From positions 1 through 64,000 of the forward strand of contig CAZOGK010000014.1 of the NCBI GenBank assembly GCA_964579295.1: 64,000 bases of DNA. The letters run 5' to 3'. Below are positions 39,479-47,988 of this stretch, one piece after another. The notes beneath the pieces are model-generated. The model did no database searches and was not told the DNA's origin. It saw only the letters and a list, made by a program, of their open reading frames with translations. Position numbers and translations under genes: made by a program. Position 1 is the stretch's first letter; every line of letters starts with the position of its first letter. The stretch is from JAAYYY01 sp964579295. Lineage in GTDB: Bacteria > Chloroflexota > Anaerolineae > Promineifilales > Promineifilaceae.

Positions 39479-40051
39479 ATGAAAGTATTGTTGAAACAGG
39501 ACGTTGACAACCTGGGCTACGCCGGCGAAGTGCACGAGGTTGCCAACGGTTATGGGCGCAACTATCTCATTCCCAAAGGGCTGGCGGTCATGGCTACGCC
39601 CGGGGTCCTGAAGCAAGCCGCCGCCTGGCGCGCCCGCGCTGAGGCTCGCCGCGCCGAGCTGCGTGCCGAGTACGAACTCCTCGCCGAGAAGATTAACCAG
39701 ACTCACCTGGTATTCCACGCGCGGGCCGGCGAAGGCGGCCGGCTCTATGGTTCTGTCACCATGATGGACATCGCCGAGCGCCTGCAGGAAGAGATTGGGG
39801 CCGACATTGACCGGCGTAAGTTCGACAGCGCGCCCCTGCGCGATCTCGGCGAGCACCGGGTTCCCATTCACCTCGACCGCGATTTCCATCCGCAGCTGCA
39901 GATATTCATTCACCCTGAAGGCGGCGTGCTGGAAGCTGACGAGGCAGAGGAAGGGGCCGGCCAGGAAGAAGAGCTGGCAATGGAAGATGAGGTTGAAGTC
40001 GAATACGACGACTTCGTTGCCGAGAGCGAAGTCGACGAAGATTTCGCCTGA
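39479..40051 (+). CDS. rplI: 50S ribosomal protein L9 with acidic tail
   Basis: 190 residues from the ATG at 39479, where the family start MKVLLKQDVDNLG begins. The N-terminal domain has the L9 signature GYGRNYLIPKGLAV at about 26-39, followed by the long connecting helix and the C-terminal RNA-binding domain (LYGSVTMMDIAERL). About 35 strongly acidic residues extend past the usual end of about 150 (EADEAEEGAGQEEEL and on). L9 protrudes from the 50S subunit and limits frame slippage. The usual neighbours rpsF, ssb and rpsR are absent. Confidence 0.96.
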   Translation: MKVLLKQDVDNLGYAGEVHEVANGYGRNYLIPKGLAVMATPGVLKQAAAWRARAEARRAELRAEYELLAEKINQTHLVFHARAGEGGRLYGSVTMMDIAERLQEEIGADIDRRKFDSAPLRDLGEHRVPIHLDRDFHPQLQIFIHPEGGVLEADEAEEGAGQEEELAMEDEVEVEYDDFVAESEVDEDFA

Positions 40052-40084
40052 GTCGCCCTGACTTCTCAGTTGCATGACGAGTGG

Positions 40085-40113
40085 AAGCCACTGATCACGC
40101 AGTGGCTTTTTTT
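40085..40113 (+). terminator. Intrinsic terminator of rplI
   Basis: aagccactg (40085-40093) pairs with cagtggctt (40100-40108) over a 6-base loop, and seven T run from 40107 to 40113. It is 33 bases past the rplI stop and is the cleanest classical terminator in the window on this strand. Confidence 0.95.
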
Positions 40114-40163
40114 CAGGGGTCAGTGACGCCCGGCGCGCTGTTTCCCAATGCGAGCAAGAGAAG

Positions 40164-41096
40164 ATGGACGAACTGGGACATATTCTGCGGGAAGCGCGTG
40201 AGATGAAGGGTCTTACCCTGGGCGATGTCCAGGAGGAGATCCGCATCAACAGCCGTTATCTGCAAGCTCTGGAAGATGGCGAATATACGGCGCTGCCCAC
40301 CGCCGTGCATGCACGCGGCTTTCTGCGCAACTATGCACGCTTCCTCGACCTCGACCCGCGCCCGCTCCTGGAACGGTTCGAGAGCAGCCTGCAGCAGATG
40401 CAGAACCACAACAACGCCGTCGAACCGCTCCCAACGCTCGCGGCGCGCACCGACCAGACCTTCTTTAACCCCGTCAATGTCGATCTGACCGGCGGCGCAG
40501 CCAGCAGCCCGGAGCGCAACATGCGCCTCGTGATCCTGCTGGCCCTCCTGGTGACGCTGGGTCTGGCTGCCAGCCGTTTCCTGCCGCTTCTGCGTGGCGA
40601 GGGCGATGGCAGGGACAATCTCCCGGCTCTGATCGAATCGCTGCTGGCAACGCGCGAGCCCGAACCCTCGCTTGACGAGGAAGAGATGCAGGCCGATGCG
40701 ATGCCCGAGACGATGCTTCCGGAAGCCACCTCCCAGCCCATTCTCCCAACCGAGCGGAACAATCCGGAGGCCGTAGACACGGCCGCAGGCGTGGGCGCCG
40801 GCACGAGCGCCAGCCCCCCGGATCGCCCGCCGCTGCCGGCCATTATGGACAGCATCCATTTGCGGCTGGATATCACCGAGCGTACCTGGATTCGGGTGAC
40901 GATTGACGGCCAGGTGGTGATCGAGGATATGGTCACAAGGGACGACAGCCCGCTGGAGTGGGACGCCAGCGGCGAGGCGCATCTGCTCACCGGCAACGCC
41001 GCCGGCGTTTTTGTGACCATAAACGACGTTGAGATTGGCCGGCTGGGAGGCCGGGGCGAGGCTGCAGAAGAGATCTGGACGACGACCGGGAATTGA
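40164..41096 (+). CDS. rodZ: RodZ-like helix-turn-helix membrane protein (DUF4115)
   Basis: 310 residues. The cytosolic N-terminus (LGHILREAREMKGLTLGDVQ, ALEDGEYTALP, HARGFLRNYARFLDLDP) is the xenobiotic-type helix-turn-helix of RodZ. A single membrane helix lies at about 115-133 (MRLVILLALLVTLGLA). A Pro/Glu-rich linker leads to an external C-terminal domain (LDITERTWIRVTIDGQVV) of the DUF4115 type. RodZ links MreB filaments to the elongasome, though many Chloroflexota lack MreB, so its partner here is open. rimO follows by 4 bases, an order also common in Firmicutes. Confidence 0.88.
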   Translation: MDELGHILREAREMKGLTLGDVQEEIRINSRYLQALEDGEYTALPTAVHARGFLRNYARFLDLDPRPLLERFESSLQQMQNHNNAVEPLPTLAARTDQTFFNPVNVDLTGGAASSPERNMRLVILLALLVTLGLAASRFLPLLRGEGDGRDNLPALIESLLATREPEPSLDEEEMQADAMPETMLPEATSQPILPTERNNPEAVDTAAGVGAGTSASPPDRPPLPAIMDSIHLRLDITERTWIRVTIDGQVVIEDMVTRDDSPLEWDASGEAHLLTGNAAGVFVTINDVEIGRLGGRGEAAEEIWTTTGN

Positions 41097-41100
41097 TAGA

Positions 41101-42495
41101 ATGAGCAAACAAAAGCGGAAGCGGCAGTTTTACATGCTGAGTCTCGGCTGCAGCAAGAATACCGTAGACTCGGAAAGCATGGCGACGCTGCTCAACCGCG
41201 CCGGCTATAACGGCGCCGCGAACCCGGACGACGCCGGCGTGCTCGTGGTCAACACCTGCGGCTTCATTCAAACGGCCAAAGAAGAATCGCTGGCGGCGCT
41301 GCGCGAGCTAGCAGAAGGCAAGAAGCAGGACCAGCTACTGATTGCCGCCGGTTGCCTCTCACAGCGCTACGGTCCGCTGCTCCTGCAAGAGGTGCCGCAG
41401 ATTGACGGCGTAATCGGCACCCGGCGTTGGATGGACATCGTGCCTTTCATCCACCAGCTGCGGCGCCGTAAGCATCCGGAGCCGATGTATCATTTGCCCG
41501 GCGACGCCGCGACGGTCGGCCGTGACGAGCGCAATGTGTTGCGGGTCGCCCAGCATGGCGCCAGCGCTTACCTCAAGATAGCCGATGGCTGCCGCCGCCC
41601 CTGCGCCTTTTGTACGATTCCCGAGATTAAAGGCACGCTCGTCAGCCGCCCGCTGCAGAGTATTGTCAACGAAGCCGTACAGCTGCAGGAGGCCGGCGTG
41701 CGCGAGCTGATTATCATCAGCCAGGACTCGACTGATTATGGGCATGACCTGGGCCTGAAGAACGGCCTGAGCCAGCTTCTGGAGAGCATCGTCGCCGCGG
41801 CGCCCGCTATCGACTGGCTGCGCATCATGTATGCCTATCCTGGCTACGTAACGGACGAGCTGATTGAGACAATGGCCCGCCACCGGCAGATTCTACCTTA
41901 TCTGGACATCCCCCTGCAGCATGCGCATCGCGAGACCCTGAAGCGCATGCGGCGCCCGGCAAACGTGGAGTGGGTCCACAACACGGTCGCCAAGCTGCGC
42001 GCCGCCATGCCCGATCTCGCCATCCGCACCACATTTATCGTCGGCTATCCCGGCGAGACTGACGAAGAGTTCGCCGCGCTGCTCGACTTCATGCGTGTGA
42101 TGCGTTTTGATCGCGTCGGCGCCTTCACCTACTCCTTTGAAGCCTCGACGCCCTCGGCGACAGTCTCCTGGCAGGTTCCCGATGACGTTAAGCTGGCGCG
42201 CCAGGAAGAGCTGATGCTGCTGCAGCAGCGTATCTCGCTGGCCAAGAATCAGGAACAGGTGGGCCGTACTCTAGACGTCCTGATCGAAGGACAGGATACG
42301 GACAAAGGGGTCAGCATCGGGCGCTCCTACCGTGACGCCCCCGAGATTGACGGCTACGTCCTCGTCGATGGCGCGCTGCCCGTGGGTGAAATCGTCCCGG
42401 TAACTATCGACGGCGCGACGACCTACGACCTGACCGGCCATCCCGCCGGCTATGAATCCGGCAACCGTATTATTCTCAACCTGGAGACAGCCTGA
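41101..42495 (+). CDS. rimO: Ribosomal protein S12 methylthiotransferase
   Basis: A radical-SAM enzyme that inserts sulfur and a methyl group at the beta carbon of an Asp of S12. 464 residues from the ATG at 41101; earlier in-frame sequence overlaps rodZ and lacks family character. The N-terminal UPF0004 domain has three cluster Cys (LGCSKN, NTCGF, AGCLSQ). The radical-SAM motif is CRRPCAFC at about 164-171, and the TRAM domain closes the protein (VLIEGQDTDKG, GHPAGYESGNRI). The substrate S12 gene at 2672-3091 has the target Asp. Confidence 0.95.
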   Translation: MSKQKRKRQFYMLSLGCSKNTVDSESMATLLNRAGYNGAANPDDAGVLVVNTCGFIQTAKEESLAALRELAEGKKQDQLLIAAGCLSQRYGPLLLQEVPQIDGVIGTRRWMDIVPFIHQLRRRKHPEPMYHLPGDAATVGRDERNVLRVAQHGASAYLKIADGCRRPCAFCTIPEIKGTLVSRPLQSIVNEAVQLQEAGVRELIIISQDSTDYGHDLGLKNGLSQLLESIVAAAPAIDWLRIMYAYPGYVTDELIETMARHRQILPYLDIPLQHAHRETLKRMRRPANVEWVHNTVAKLRAAMPDLAIRTTFIVGYPGETDEEFAALLDFMRVMRFDRVGAFTYSFEASTPSATVSWQVPDDVKLARQEELMLLQQRISLAKNQEQVGRTLDVLIEGQDTDKGVSIGRSYRDAPEIDGYVLVDGALPVGEIVPVTIDGATTYDLTGHPAGYESGNRIILNLETA

Positions 42496-42508
42496 GGCGC
42501 CCACTGCT

Positions 42509-43093
42509 ATGACAGGAACCAGCACCGTCGAAGCTTCCGCCGCCCAACTGGCTCCATCACGCTTTACGTGGACGCTTTTGCTGATTGGCGCCTTCTTCCT
42601 CGGCAGCGCCTGGATTCTCTATTCGCGCCAGGACAGTAGCTCCCTGGCAAGGGAAGGCCTGACCGAGGCGCCAACGGCCGGCTATCTGGCGCCCGACTTT
42701 ACCCTGGAAACGCTGGACGGAGAGAGCTTTACCCTCAGCGACCTGCGCGGCCGGCCGGCTGTGGTCAACTTCTGGGCCACCTGGTGCCCGCCGTGCCGCG
42801 CCGAAATCCCCCATTTCCAGCAGGCCAGTCGCGCCTACAACGGCCAGGTGGCGATCATTGGCGTGGACGATGGTGAGCCGCGCGACCGGGTGGCCCCATT
42901 CGCGCGGGACATGGGCATGACCTATCCGGTGCCGCTCGACTCTTTGAGCGAAGTCTCGCGCCGCTACCGCGTCAGCTCGCTGCCGACGACCTTCTTCATC
43001 GACGCCGACGGGGTGATTGCTAACGTACACATTGGCATCATCAACCAGGCCGTCCTCGAAGAGAAGATTGAAGCCCTGATCCGGGGCTCCTGA
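42509..43093 (+). CDS. TlpA/ResA-like membrane-anchored thioredoxin
   Basis: 194 residues from the ATG at 42509. One N-terminal membrane helix (about 20-38) places the thioredoxin domain outside the cytoplasm. APDFTLETLDGESFTLSDLRG is the standard redoxin lead-in, WCPPC (about 93-97) the active site, and SLPTTFFIDADGVI holds the cis-Pro. Such proteins reduce disulfides of apocytochromes or other exported proteins. No ccdA or ccs genes are near. It lies 13 bases after rimO and 5 bases before an Lgt-like gene, so it is part of the rodZ operon. Confidence 0.93.
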   Translation: MTGTSTVEASAAQLAPSRFTWTLLLIGAFFLGSAWILYSRQDSSSLAREGLTEAPTAGYLAPDFTLETLDGESFTLSDLRGRPAVVNFWATWCPPCRAEIPHFQQASRAYNGQVAIIGVDDGEPRDRVAPFARDMGMTYPVPLDSLSEVSRRYRVSSLPTTFFIDADGVIANVHIGIINQAVLEEKIEALIRGS

Positions 43094-43098
43094 GCCCC

Positions 43099-43851
43099 AT
43101 GCTGCCGGCGCTTGATCTCGGTCCGGTGAGCCTGCCCACAGCCGGGCTGGTCTACATCCTCGGAGCCTGGCTGGCGCTCAGCGCCGTAGAAAGAGCTACG
43201 GCGCGCCTGGGTGGGGATGTTGCGCATACCTACCAGCTGGCTGTCGCGGCACTCGCCTCCGGCGTCGTCGCCGCCCGCCTCATCTTTGTCGCCCAGCGCT
43301 GGGATGCCTACCGCCAGAACCTGCTGGGCATCGTCTGGCCTCTGACCAGCGGCTACAACGTCCCAGCTGGTCTGTTGGTAGGGATAGCCGTCGCCGTCTT
43401 TCTGGCGCGGGCCAGGCGCCTGCCGGGATGGCGCACCCTCGATGCCCTGGCGCCGGGGCTCCTGGCGGCGCTTCTGGCCCACAGTCTGGCCGATTTTCTT
43501 GCCGGGCCGGGTTTTGGCGTGCAGACCGATCTCTTCTGGGGCATTGACCTCTTCGGCGTGCGCCGCCACCCGGTGCAGCTCTACGAGATCGCCACGGCGC
43601 TTCTTGCCCTCCTCGCCTGGCAGCGGGCGGCGCGCGCCGGCGCGGAGCCGGGCCAGCCCTTCCTGCTGGCGACCGCTGTCTATAGCGCGGGACGGCTGTT
43701 CGGCGACGCCTTCCGCGCCAACGCTCCGCTCACTGCCTCTGGCCTGCACGTTGTCCAGCTCATCACCTTCGCCCTGCTGCTGACGAGCCTCTGGCTCCTG
43801 CCGCGCCGCCAGCCAGAAGCGGGCGGCGAGGCGGCTGAGCCGGCGCCCTAG
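43099..43851 (+). CDS. Lgt-like membrane protein lacking key catalytic residues
   Basis: 250 residues with about seven hydrophobic helices. RRHPVQLYEIATALLALLAW near residue 155 matches the conserved HPTQLYE region of prolipoprotein diacylglyceryl transferase. The signature block GRxGNFxN with its essential Arg and Asn is replaced by AHSLADFLAG, and the central His/Tyr-GG loop is also lost. The intact Lgt is at 56121-57284. I therefore call this a divergent paralog, perhaps lipid-binding or with another substrate. It ends the rodZ-rimO-tlpA-like operon. Confidence 0.75.
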   Translation: MLPALDLGPVSLPTAGLVYILGAWLALSAVERATARLGGDVAHTYQLAVAALASGVVAARLIFVAQRWDAYRQNLLGIVWPLTSGYNVPAGLLVGIAVAVFLARARRLPGWRTLDALAPGLLAALLAHSLADFLAGPGFGVQTDLFWGIDLFGVRRHPVQLYEIATALLALLAWQRAARAGAEPGQPFLLATAVYSAGRLFGDAFRANAPLTASGLHVVQLITFALLLTSLWLLPRRQPEAGGEAAEPAP

Positions 43852-43901
43852 CACCGGCGGGCCGCCTACCTGCTGCGCTGGCGCGCCGCGTTTCACTCCT
43901 C

Positions 43902-43930
43902 TTGCAATCGCATCCTGTTAGGGTTAATAT
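43902..43930 (+). promoter_or_regulatory. Predicted promoter of the EVE-like/metG pair
   Basis: TTGCAA (43902-43907), a 17-base spacer, then TAATAT (43925-43930), each a 4/6 match. The start would be about 30 bases before the ATG at 43966. Evidence is moderate. Confidence 0.4.
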
Positions 43931-43965
43931 GCTAGCCGCTAACTTCAGGGGCAAGAGAGGCGAAG

Positions 43966-44655
43966 ATGTTTGAAGTCAATGGAACCTACGCAAATCGAAA
44001 GGGCTCCTATACCGTGCTCGCCGTCGATGGGCCGAGGATGACCGTTCGCTACGAGGATGGCAGCACGGCCGAGCTGAACATGGCTATTCAGGCTCGCATC
44101 TGGGAGAACATCCAGAGCGAGATGGAGGCACGGCGCGCCAGCCGCGCCGCCCGCGCGCGCCGCGAAGAAAATGGGACCGCCCACTACATCAAGTCACTCA
44201 GCATGGAAGTCGAAGAGGATCTGACGCTCCCCGGCTGGCGCGAGCGGGTAACGGTGGTGGAAGAGTCTGGGCCCGTGCTGCGGCCGGGTGACCGCATCAT
44301 CTACTATGCCGCCGAAGACCGCGTCTTCTTCGCCGTGGCGACAGTCACCGGCGAAGCGCTGGATGCGGTACCCAAAGGCTTCTTTTACTCCGAGGACGAA
44401 GCGCGCACGATGCGCTTCTATCCCATTGACCTCGACGAGCACGCCTACGACATCCACAACGCCGTGAAGCTGGATGCCGTCGATCTGGAGAGCGAGCCGC
44501 AATTCCGCACGCTGCTGCAGAAACCGGGTATCTACATCAAAGTGAGCGAGGATGACTTTGAGCTGCTGGCAGAGCTGCTCACCGAGGTGACCGAGGAAGA
44601 GACGACCGACTACGACGACGAGGAAGAAGAGGAAGAAGAGGACTTCGACGAATAA
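43966..44655 (+). CDS. Hypothetical protein, possibly PUA/EVE-like, cotranscribed with metG
   Basis: 229 residues, with no family I can name for certain. Residues 1-40 look like a small beta domain (VNGTYANRKGSYTVLAVDG, MTVRYEDGS). After an Arg/Ala-rich helix, residues about 100-205 have the order of an EVE/PUA-like fold: LRPGDRIIYYAAEDRVFFAV, YPIDLDE, then FRTLLQKPGIYIKVSEDDFELL, which mirrors the family end. The last 25 residues are nearly all Asp/Glu. EVE domains bind modified bases in nucleic acids, so a tRNA-linked role beside metG is possible. The gap to metG is one base. Confidence 0.6.
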   Translation: MFEVNGTYANRKGSYTVLAVDGPRMTVRYEDGSTAELNMAIQARIWENIQSEMEARRASRAARARREENGTAHYIKSLSMEVEEDLTLPGWRERVTVVEESGPVLRPGDRIIYYAAEDRVFFAVATVTGEALDAVPKGFFYSEDEARTMRFYPIDLDEHAYDIHNAVKLDAVDLESEPQFRTLLQKPGIYIKVSEDDFELLAELLTEVTEEETTDYDDEEEEEEEDFDE

Positions 44656-44656
44656 G

Positions 44657-46450
44657 ATGACGAATCGCGAGCACATCCTGGTTTGCGTTGCCTGGCCCTA
44701 TGCCAGCGCCGACATCCATCAGGGAAACGTCACTGGCTCCTATTTGCCGGCCGATATCTTCGCGCGCTACCACCGGCTGCGCGGCGCCAACGTTCTCATG
44801 GTCTCCGGCAGCGACAGCCACGGCACGCCGGTCACGGTGCGCGCGGACGCCGAGGGCCGCACTCCCGAAGAGGTGTTTATCCATTACCATAATCGCTTCC
44901 TGGAGCTATTCCAGAAGCTCGGCCTCAGCTACGATCTGTTCACGCACACAGATACGGCCAATCATCACCGGGTCGCGCAAGATATCTTCCTCGCCCTGCT
45001 CAACAACGGCTACCTCTACCGCCAGTTCACGCCACAGATGTATTCGCCGGCGGCGGATCGTTTCCTGCCCGATCGCTACGTAGAGGGCACCTGCCCCAAC
45101 TGCGGCTATACACGGGCGCGCGGCGACCAATGTGACAACTGCAACACGCTCTTCGAGAGCGCCAGCGAGCTGATTAACCCGCGCAGCCAGCTGGACGATA
45201 GCGCCCTGGAGCTGCGCGATACCGAACATTTCTTTCTCGACCTACCCAAACTCGCGGAAGATGGTCTGGCCGACTGGATTCAGGCCGATAAGGAGCATTG
45301 GCGGCCCCAGGTCATCAACTTCGCCCGCAATCTCATTCTCAATGAGGGTCTGCGCGGGCGGGCCGTGACCCGCGATTTGGCGTGGGGCATTCCCGTCCCT
45401 GTCCCCGGCTTTGAGCACAAAGTGCTCTACGTCTGGTTCGAGGCTGTCATCGGCTACCTCTCTGCCGCCATCGAGTGGGCGCACCACAACGGCACGCCAG
45501 AAGCCTGGAAGGATTGGTGGTATGGCGACGACGCGCGCACGCTCTACTTCATCGGCAAGGACAATATTCCTTTCCACTCTGTCATCTGGCCGGCGCAGCT
45601 TCTCGGCGTGCGCCGCCTCTACGAGAGCGACGAGAACAAGCAGCTCAATCTGCCCTACGACGTGCCGGCCAACGAGTTCATGAACATGGAAGGGCGCAAG
45701 ATTAGCGGCAGCCACAACTGGGGCGTCTGGATGCTCGACGCCCTGGAACGGCACGACCCCGACCCGCTGCGCTACTATTTGACTGTGGCGATGCCGGAGA
45801 CCCGCGACAGCGATTGGAGCTGGCAGAGCTACGTAGAACGTAACAACAATGAGCTGGTCGCCAACTGGGGCAACCTGGTCAACCGCGTGCTGAACATGAC
45901 CAACCGCTATTTCGATGGCATTGTGCCCGAACCGGCCGTACTCGGGGAGCGGGATCGGGCGCTGCTGGCCGCCATCGACGAAGGCTTCACACAGGTCGGC
46001 GCGCTTTACAATGCCGCCCGATTCCGGGCCGCCGCCCAGGAGGTGATGGCCCTCTCCGCCCGTGTCAACCAGTATCTAGAGGAGACGAGCCCCTGGAAGA
46101 CGGCCAAGATTGACCAGGAAGCGACAGCCTGCTCGCTCTATACGGCTCTGCAGGCAATCAACGGCCTTAAGGTTCTCTTCGCGCCCATCCTACCGTTTAC
46201 CAGCCAGCGGCTGCACGAGCTGCTGGGGGCCGAGGGGCAGCTCTTTGGCAACCAGATCGTGCGGGAGTTCGACGACAACGGCCGGGTCCACCGCGCGCTC
46301 GTCTATGACGGCAGCCCGGCCGCCTGCGAATGGCTGCGCGCCGAGATTCCGCCCGGGCGCGAGCTACCCCAGCCAGAAGCGCTGTTCCGTAAGCTGGAAG
46401 AGAGCGTAGCGGACGAAGAGATGGAGCGGCTGCTCCGGCCGGCAGGCTGA
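44657..46450 (+). CDS. metG: Methionyl-tRNA synthetase with altered HIGH and KMSKS motifs
   Basis: 597 residues. Class I fold: ILVCVAWPYASADIHQGN at the start, the zinc knuckle CPNCGYTR...CDNC (about 146-162), LAWGIPVP, and the anticodon domain with NNNELVANWGNLVNRVLNM. The HIGH motif reads HQGN (residues 21-24) and the KMSKS motif reads KISGS (348-352), so the second Lys and the last His of the two signatures are changed. The C-terminal tRNA-binding domain found in longer MetRS is absent. It charges tRNA-Met with Met. Identity rests on the overall fold; activity cannot be judged from sequence. Confidence 0.93.
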   Translation: MTNREHILVCVAWPYASADIHQGNVTGSYLPADIFARYHRLRGANVLMVSGSDSHGTPVTVRADAEGRTPEEVFIHYHNRFLELFQKLGLSYDLFTHTDTANHHRVAQDIFLALLNNGYLYRQFTPQMYSPAADRFLPDRYVEGTCPNCGYTRARGDQCDNCNTLFESASELINPRSQLDDSALELRDTEHFFLDLPKLAEDGLADWIQADKEHWRPQVINFARNLILNEGLRGRAVTRDLAWGIPVPVPGFEHKVLYVWFEAVIGYLSAAIEWAHHNGTPEAWKDWWYGDDARTLYFIGKDNIPFHSVIWPAQLLGVRRLYESDENKQLNLPYDVPANEFMNMEGRKISGSHNWGVWMLDALERHDPDPLRYYLTVAMPETRDSDWSWQSYVERNNNELVANWGNLVNRVLNMTNRYFDGIVPEPAVLGERDRALLAAIDEGFTQVGALYNAARFRAAAQEVMALSARVNQYLEETSPWKTAKIDQEATACSLYTALQAINGLKVLFAPILPFTSQRLHELLGAEGQLFGNQIVREFDDNGRVHRALVYDGSPAACEWLRAEIPPGRELPQPEALFRKLEESVADEEMERLLRPAG

Positions 46451-46475
46451 ATGCGGCTTCTGCCGACCGGTTCAC

Positions 46476-47843
46476 CTAGCCGCGCTGGTGCAGCGTCATC
46501 ATCACCGACGGGCGCGGCCGCAGGGTTGCCACCGGCTGTTCCTCGACCACCGCATCCGGCGCCAGGCGCAGCTCAAAGCGGCGGGCAATCATCGCCATGA
46601 TCAGGGTCGCCTCTACCAGGGCAAAGTCGCGGCCAATGCAGAGGCGCGGGCCGCCGCCAAACGGAAAATAGGCAAAGCGGTGGCGCGACTGTTTGCCTTC
46701 TGGCGTGAAGCGGCCGGGATCAAAGCGGTAAGGCTGGTCCCAGAACTCCGGGTCGCGGTGGGTGACGTAGGGGCTGATCAGCAGCATAGAGCCGGCCGGG
46801 ATGTGGTAGCCATACACTTCGTCGTCCTCTTTAGCGCGGCGGGCGAACATCCAGGCCGGTGGGAAGAGCCGCAGCGCTTCGTCGATAATCTGCCGCGTCA
46901 ACACCAGCTGGGGGACATCGGCTGCAGTCGCCCGGCGGTCGCCTAGCACCGCGTCCGCCTCTGCCTGCAGCTCGGCGGCAATGTCCGGGCGGCGCGCCAG
47001 CACGTACCAGGCCCACGATAAGGTGGACGCCGTCGTTTCGTGGCCGGCAAAGAAGATGGTGATCACCTCGTCACGCACCTGCTTATCGCTCATGCGCTCG
47101 CCCGTATCGGCATCCTGCACCTGCAGCAGCATCGTCAACAGGTCGTCGGGCGCCGCATCTGGCAGCGCGTTGAGCAGCCGGCGCCGCTCCTCAATCAGGC
47201 CATACATCACCTCGTCGAGCGTGCGCAGCGCGCGCCGGAAGCGAATGTTGGTCGGCGTCGGCAGATATTCCAGATAGGGAATGGGCAAGAACATGCTCTG
47301 GTTCATGTATTCCAGGCCAACGTCAAAGGCTTCCATCAACGTTTCCGTCTGCTCGCCTACGTCTGTGCTGAACATCGTCCGGGCGATAATATCCTGGGTC
47401 ACGCGGGTCATCTGGTCGGCAATATCCAACGTCTCATTACCCACCCCGGCCCACTGCGCCAGCAGCCTCTCTGTCGCGGCGATCATGGTATCGGCAAAGC
47501 CGGCGACGCGCTCGCGGTGGAACATGGGCTGGATCAGCCGGCGCTGCCGCAGCCAGAAATCGCCTTCGCTCGTAACCAGGCCATTGCCGATCAGCGGCTC
47601 AACCGGCTCGTAGCCCTTCTCGTAGTTTTGCCAGTTCTGCTGCAGCACGTGCTGCACCGCCTCCGGGTGAGCGACCAGGAACGACCGCTCCGGGCCCAGC
47701 TCAAGCTGGACGACCGGCCCATAGCGCTGGGCAATATCGACGAAGGTCTGCAGGGGATTACGGCGCAGCTGGGGAATAATGCCAACCAGGGGGTAGCCGC
47801 TCGGACCGGGCGGCTGGCGGCGTTCAATGATCATCTCGGCCAT
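46476..47843 (-). CDS. Cytochrome P450
   Basis: 455 residues of a soluble bacterial P450. The I-helix oxygen motif is FAGHETTAST, the K-helix ExxR is EALR, and the heme loop is FPFGGGPRLCIGRDFA at about 395-410, where Cys ligates the iron. The Pro-rich start (QPPGPSGYPLVGI) and the length resemble CYP102/CYP110-like fatty-acid or carotenoid-type enzymes, but no substrate can be read. AAGGAG lies 6 bases upstream of the start. No ferredoxin or reductase gene is beside it. It is a single gene, convergent with metG. Confidence 0.96.
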   Translation of the reverse strand: MAEMIIERRQPPGPSGYPLVGIIPQLRRNPLQTFVDIAQRYGPVVQLELGPERSFLVAHPEAVQHVLQQNWQNYEKGYEPVEPLIGNGLVTSEGDFWLRQRRLIQPMFHRERVAGFADTMIAATERLLAQWAGVGNETLDIADQMTRVTQDIIARTMFSTDVGEQTETLMEAFDVGLEYMNQSMFLPIPYLEYLPTPTNIRFRRALRTLDEVMYGLIEERRRLLNALPDAAPDDLLTMLLQVQDADTGERMSDKQVRDEVITIFFAGHETTASTLSWAWYVLARRPDIAAELQAEADAVLGDRRATAADVPQLVLTRQIIDEALRLFPPAWMFARRAKEDDEVYGYHIPAGSMLLISPYVTHRDPEFWDQPYRFDPGRFTPEGKQSRHRFAYFPFGGGPRLCIGRDFALVEATLIMAMIARRFELRLAPDAVVEEQPVATLRPRPSVMMTLHQRG

Positions 47844-47988
47844 CTCTTCTCCTTATTGTGTGGCACGGTGTTACGGCCGTCTGAATAGATGCTTCGATTA
47901 TGCCACGGTTGCGGCAATTTGACGCGCGACAGGGGCGCTCTACCCGGCTGCGTTAGCCTGCTGCTCACTTTCGGCTATCATCGCGGAG

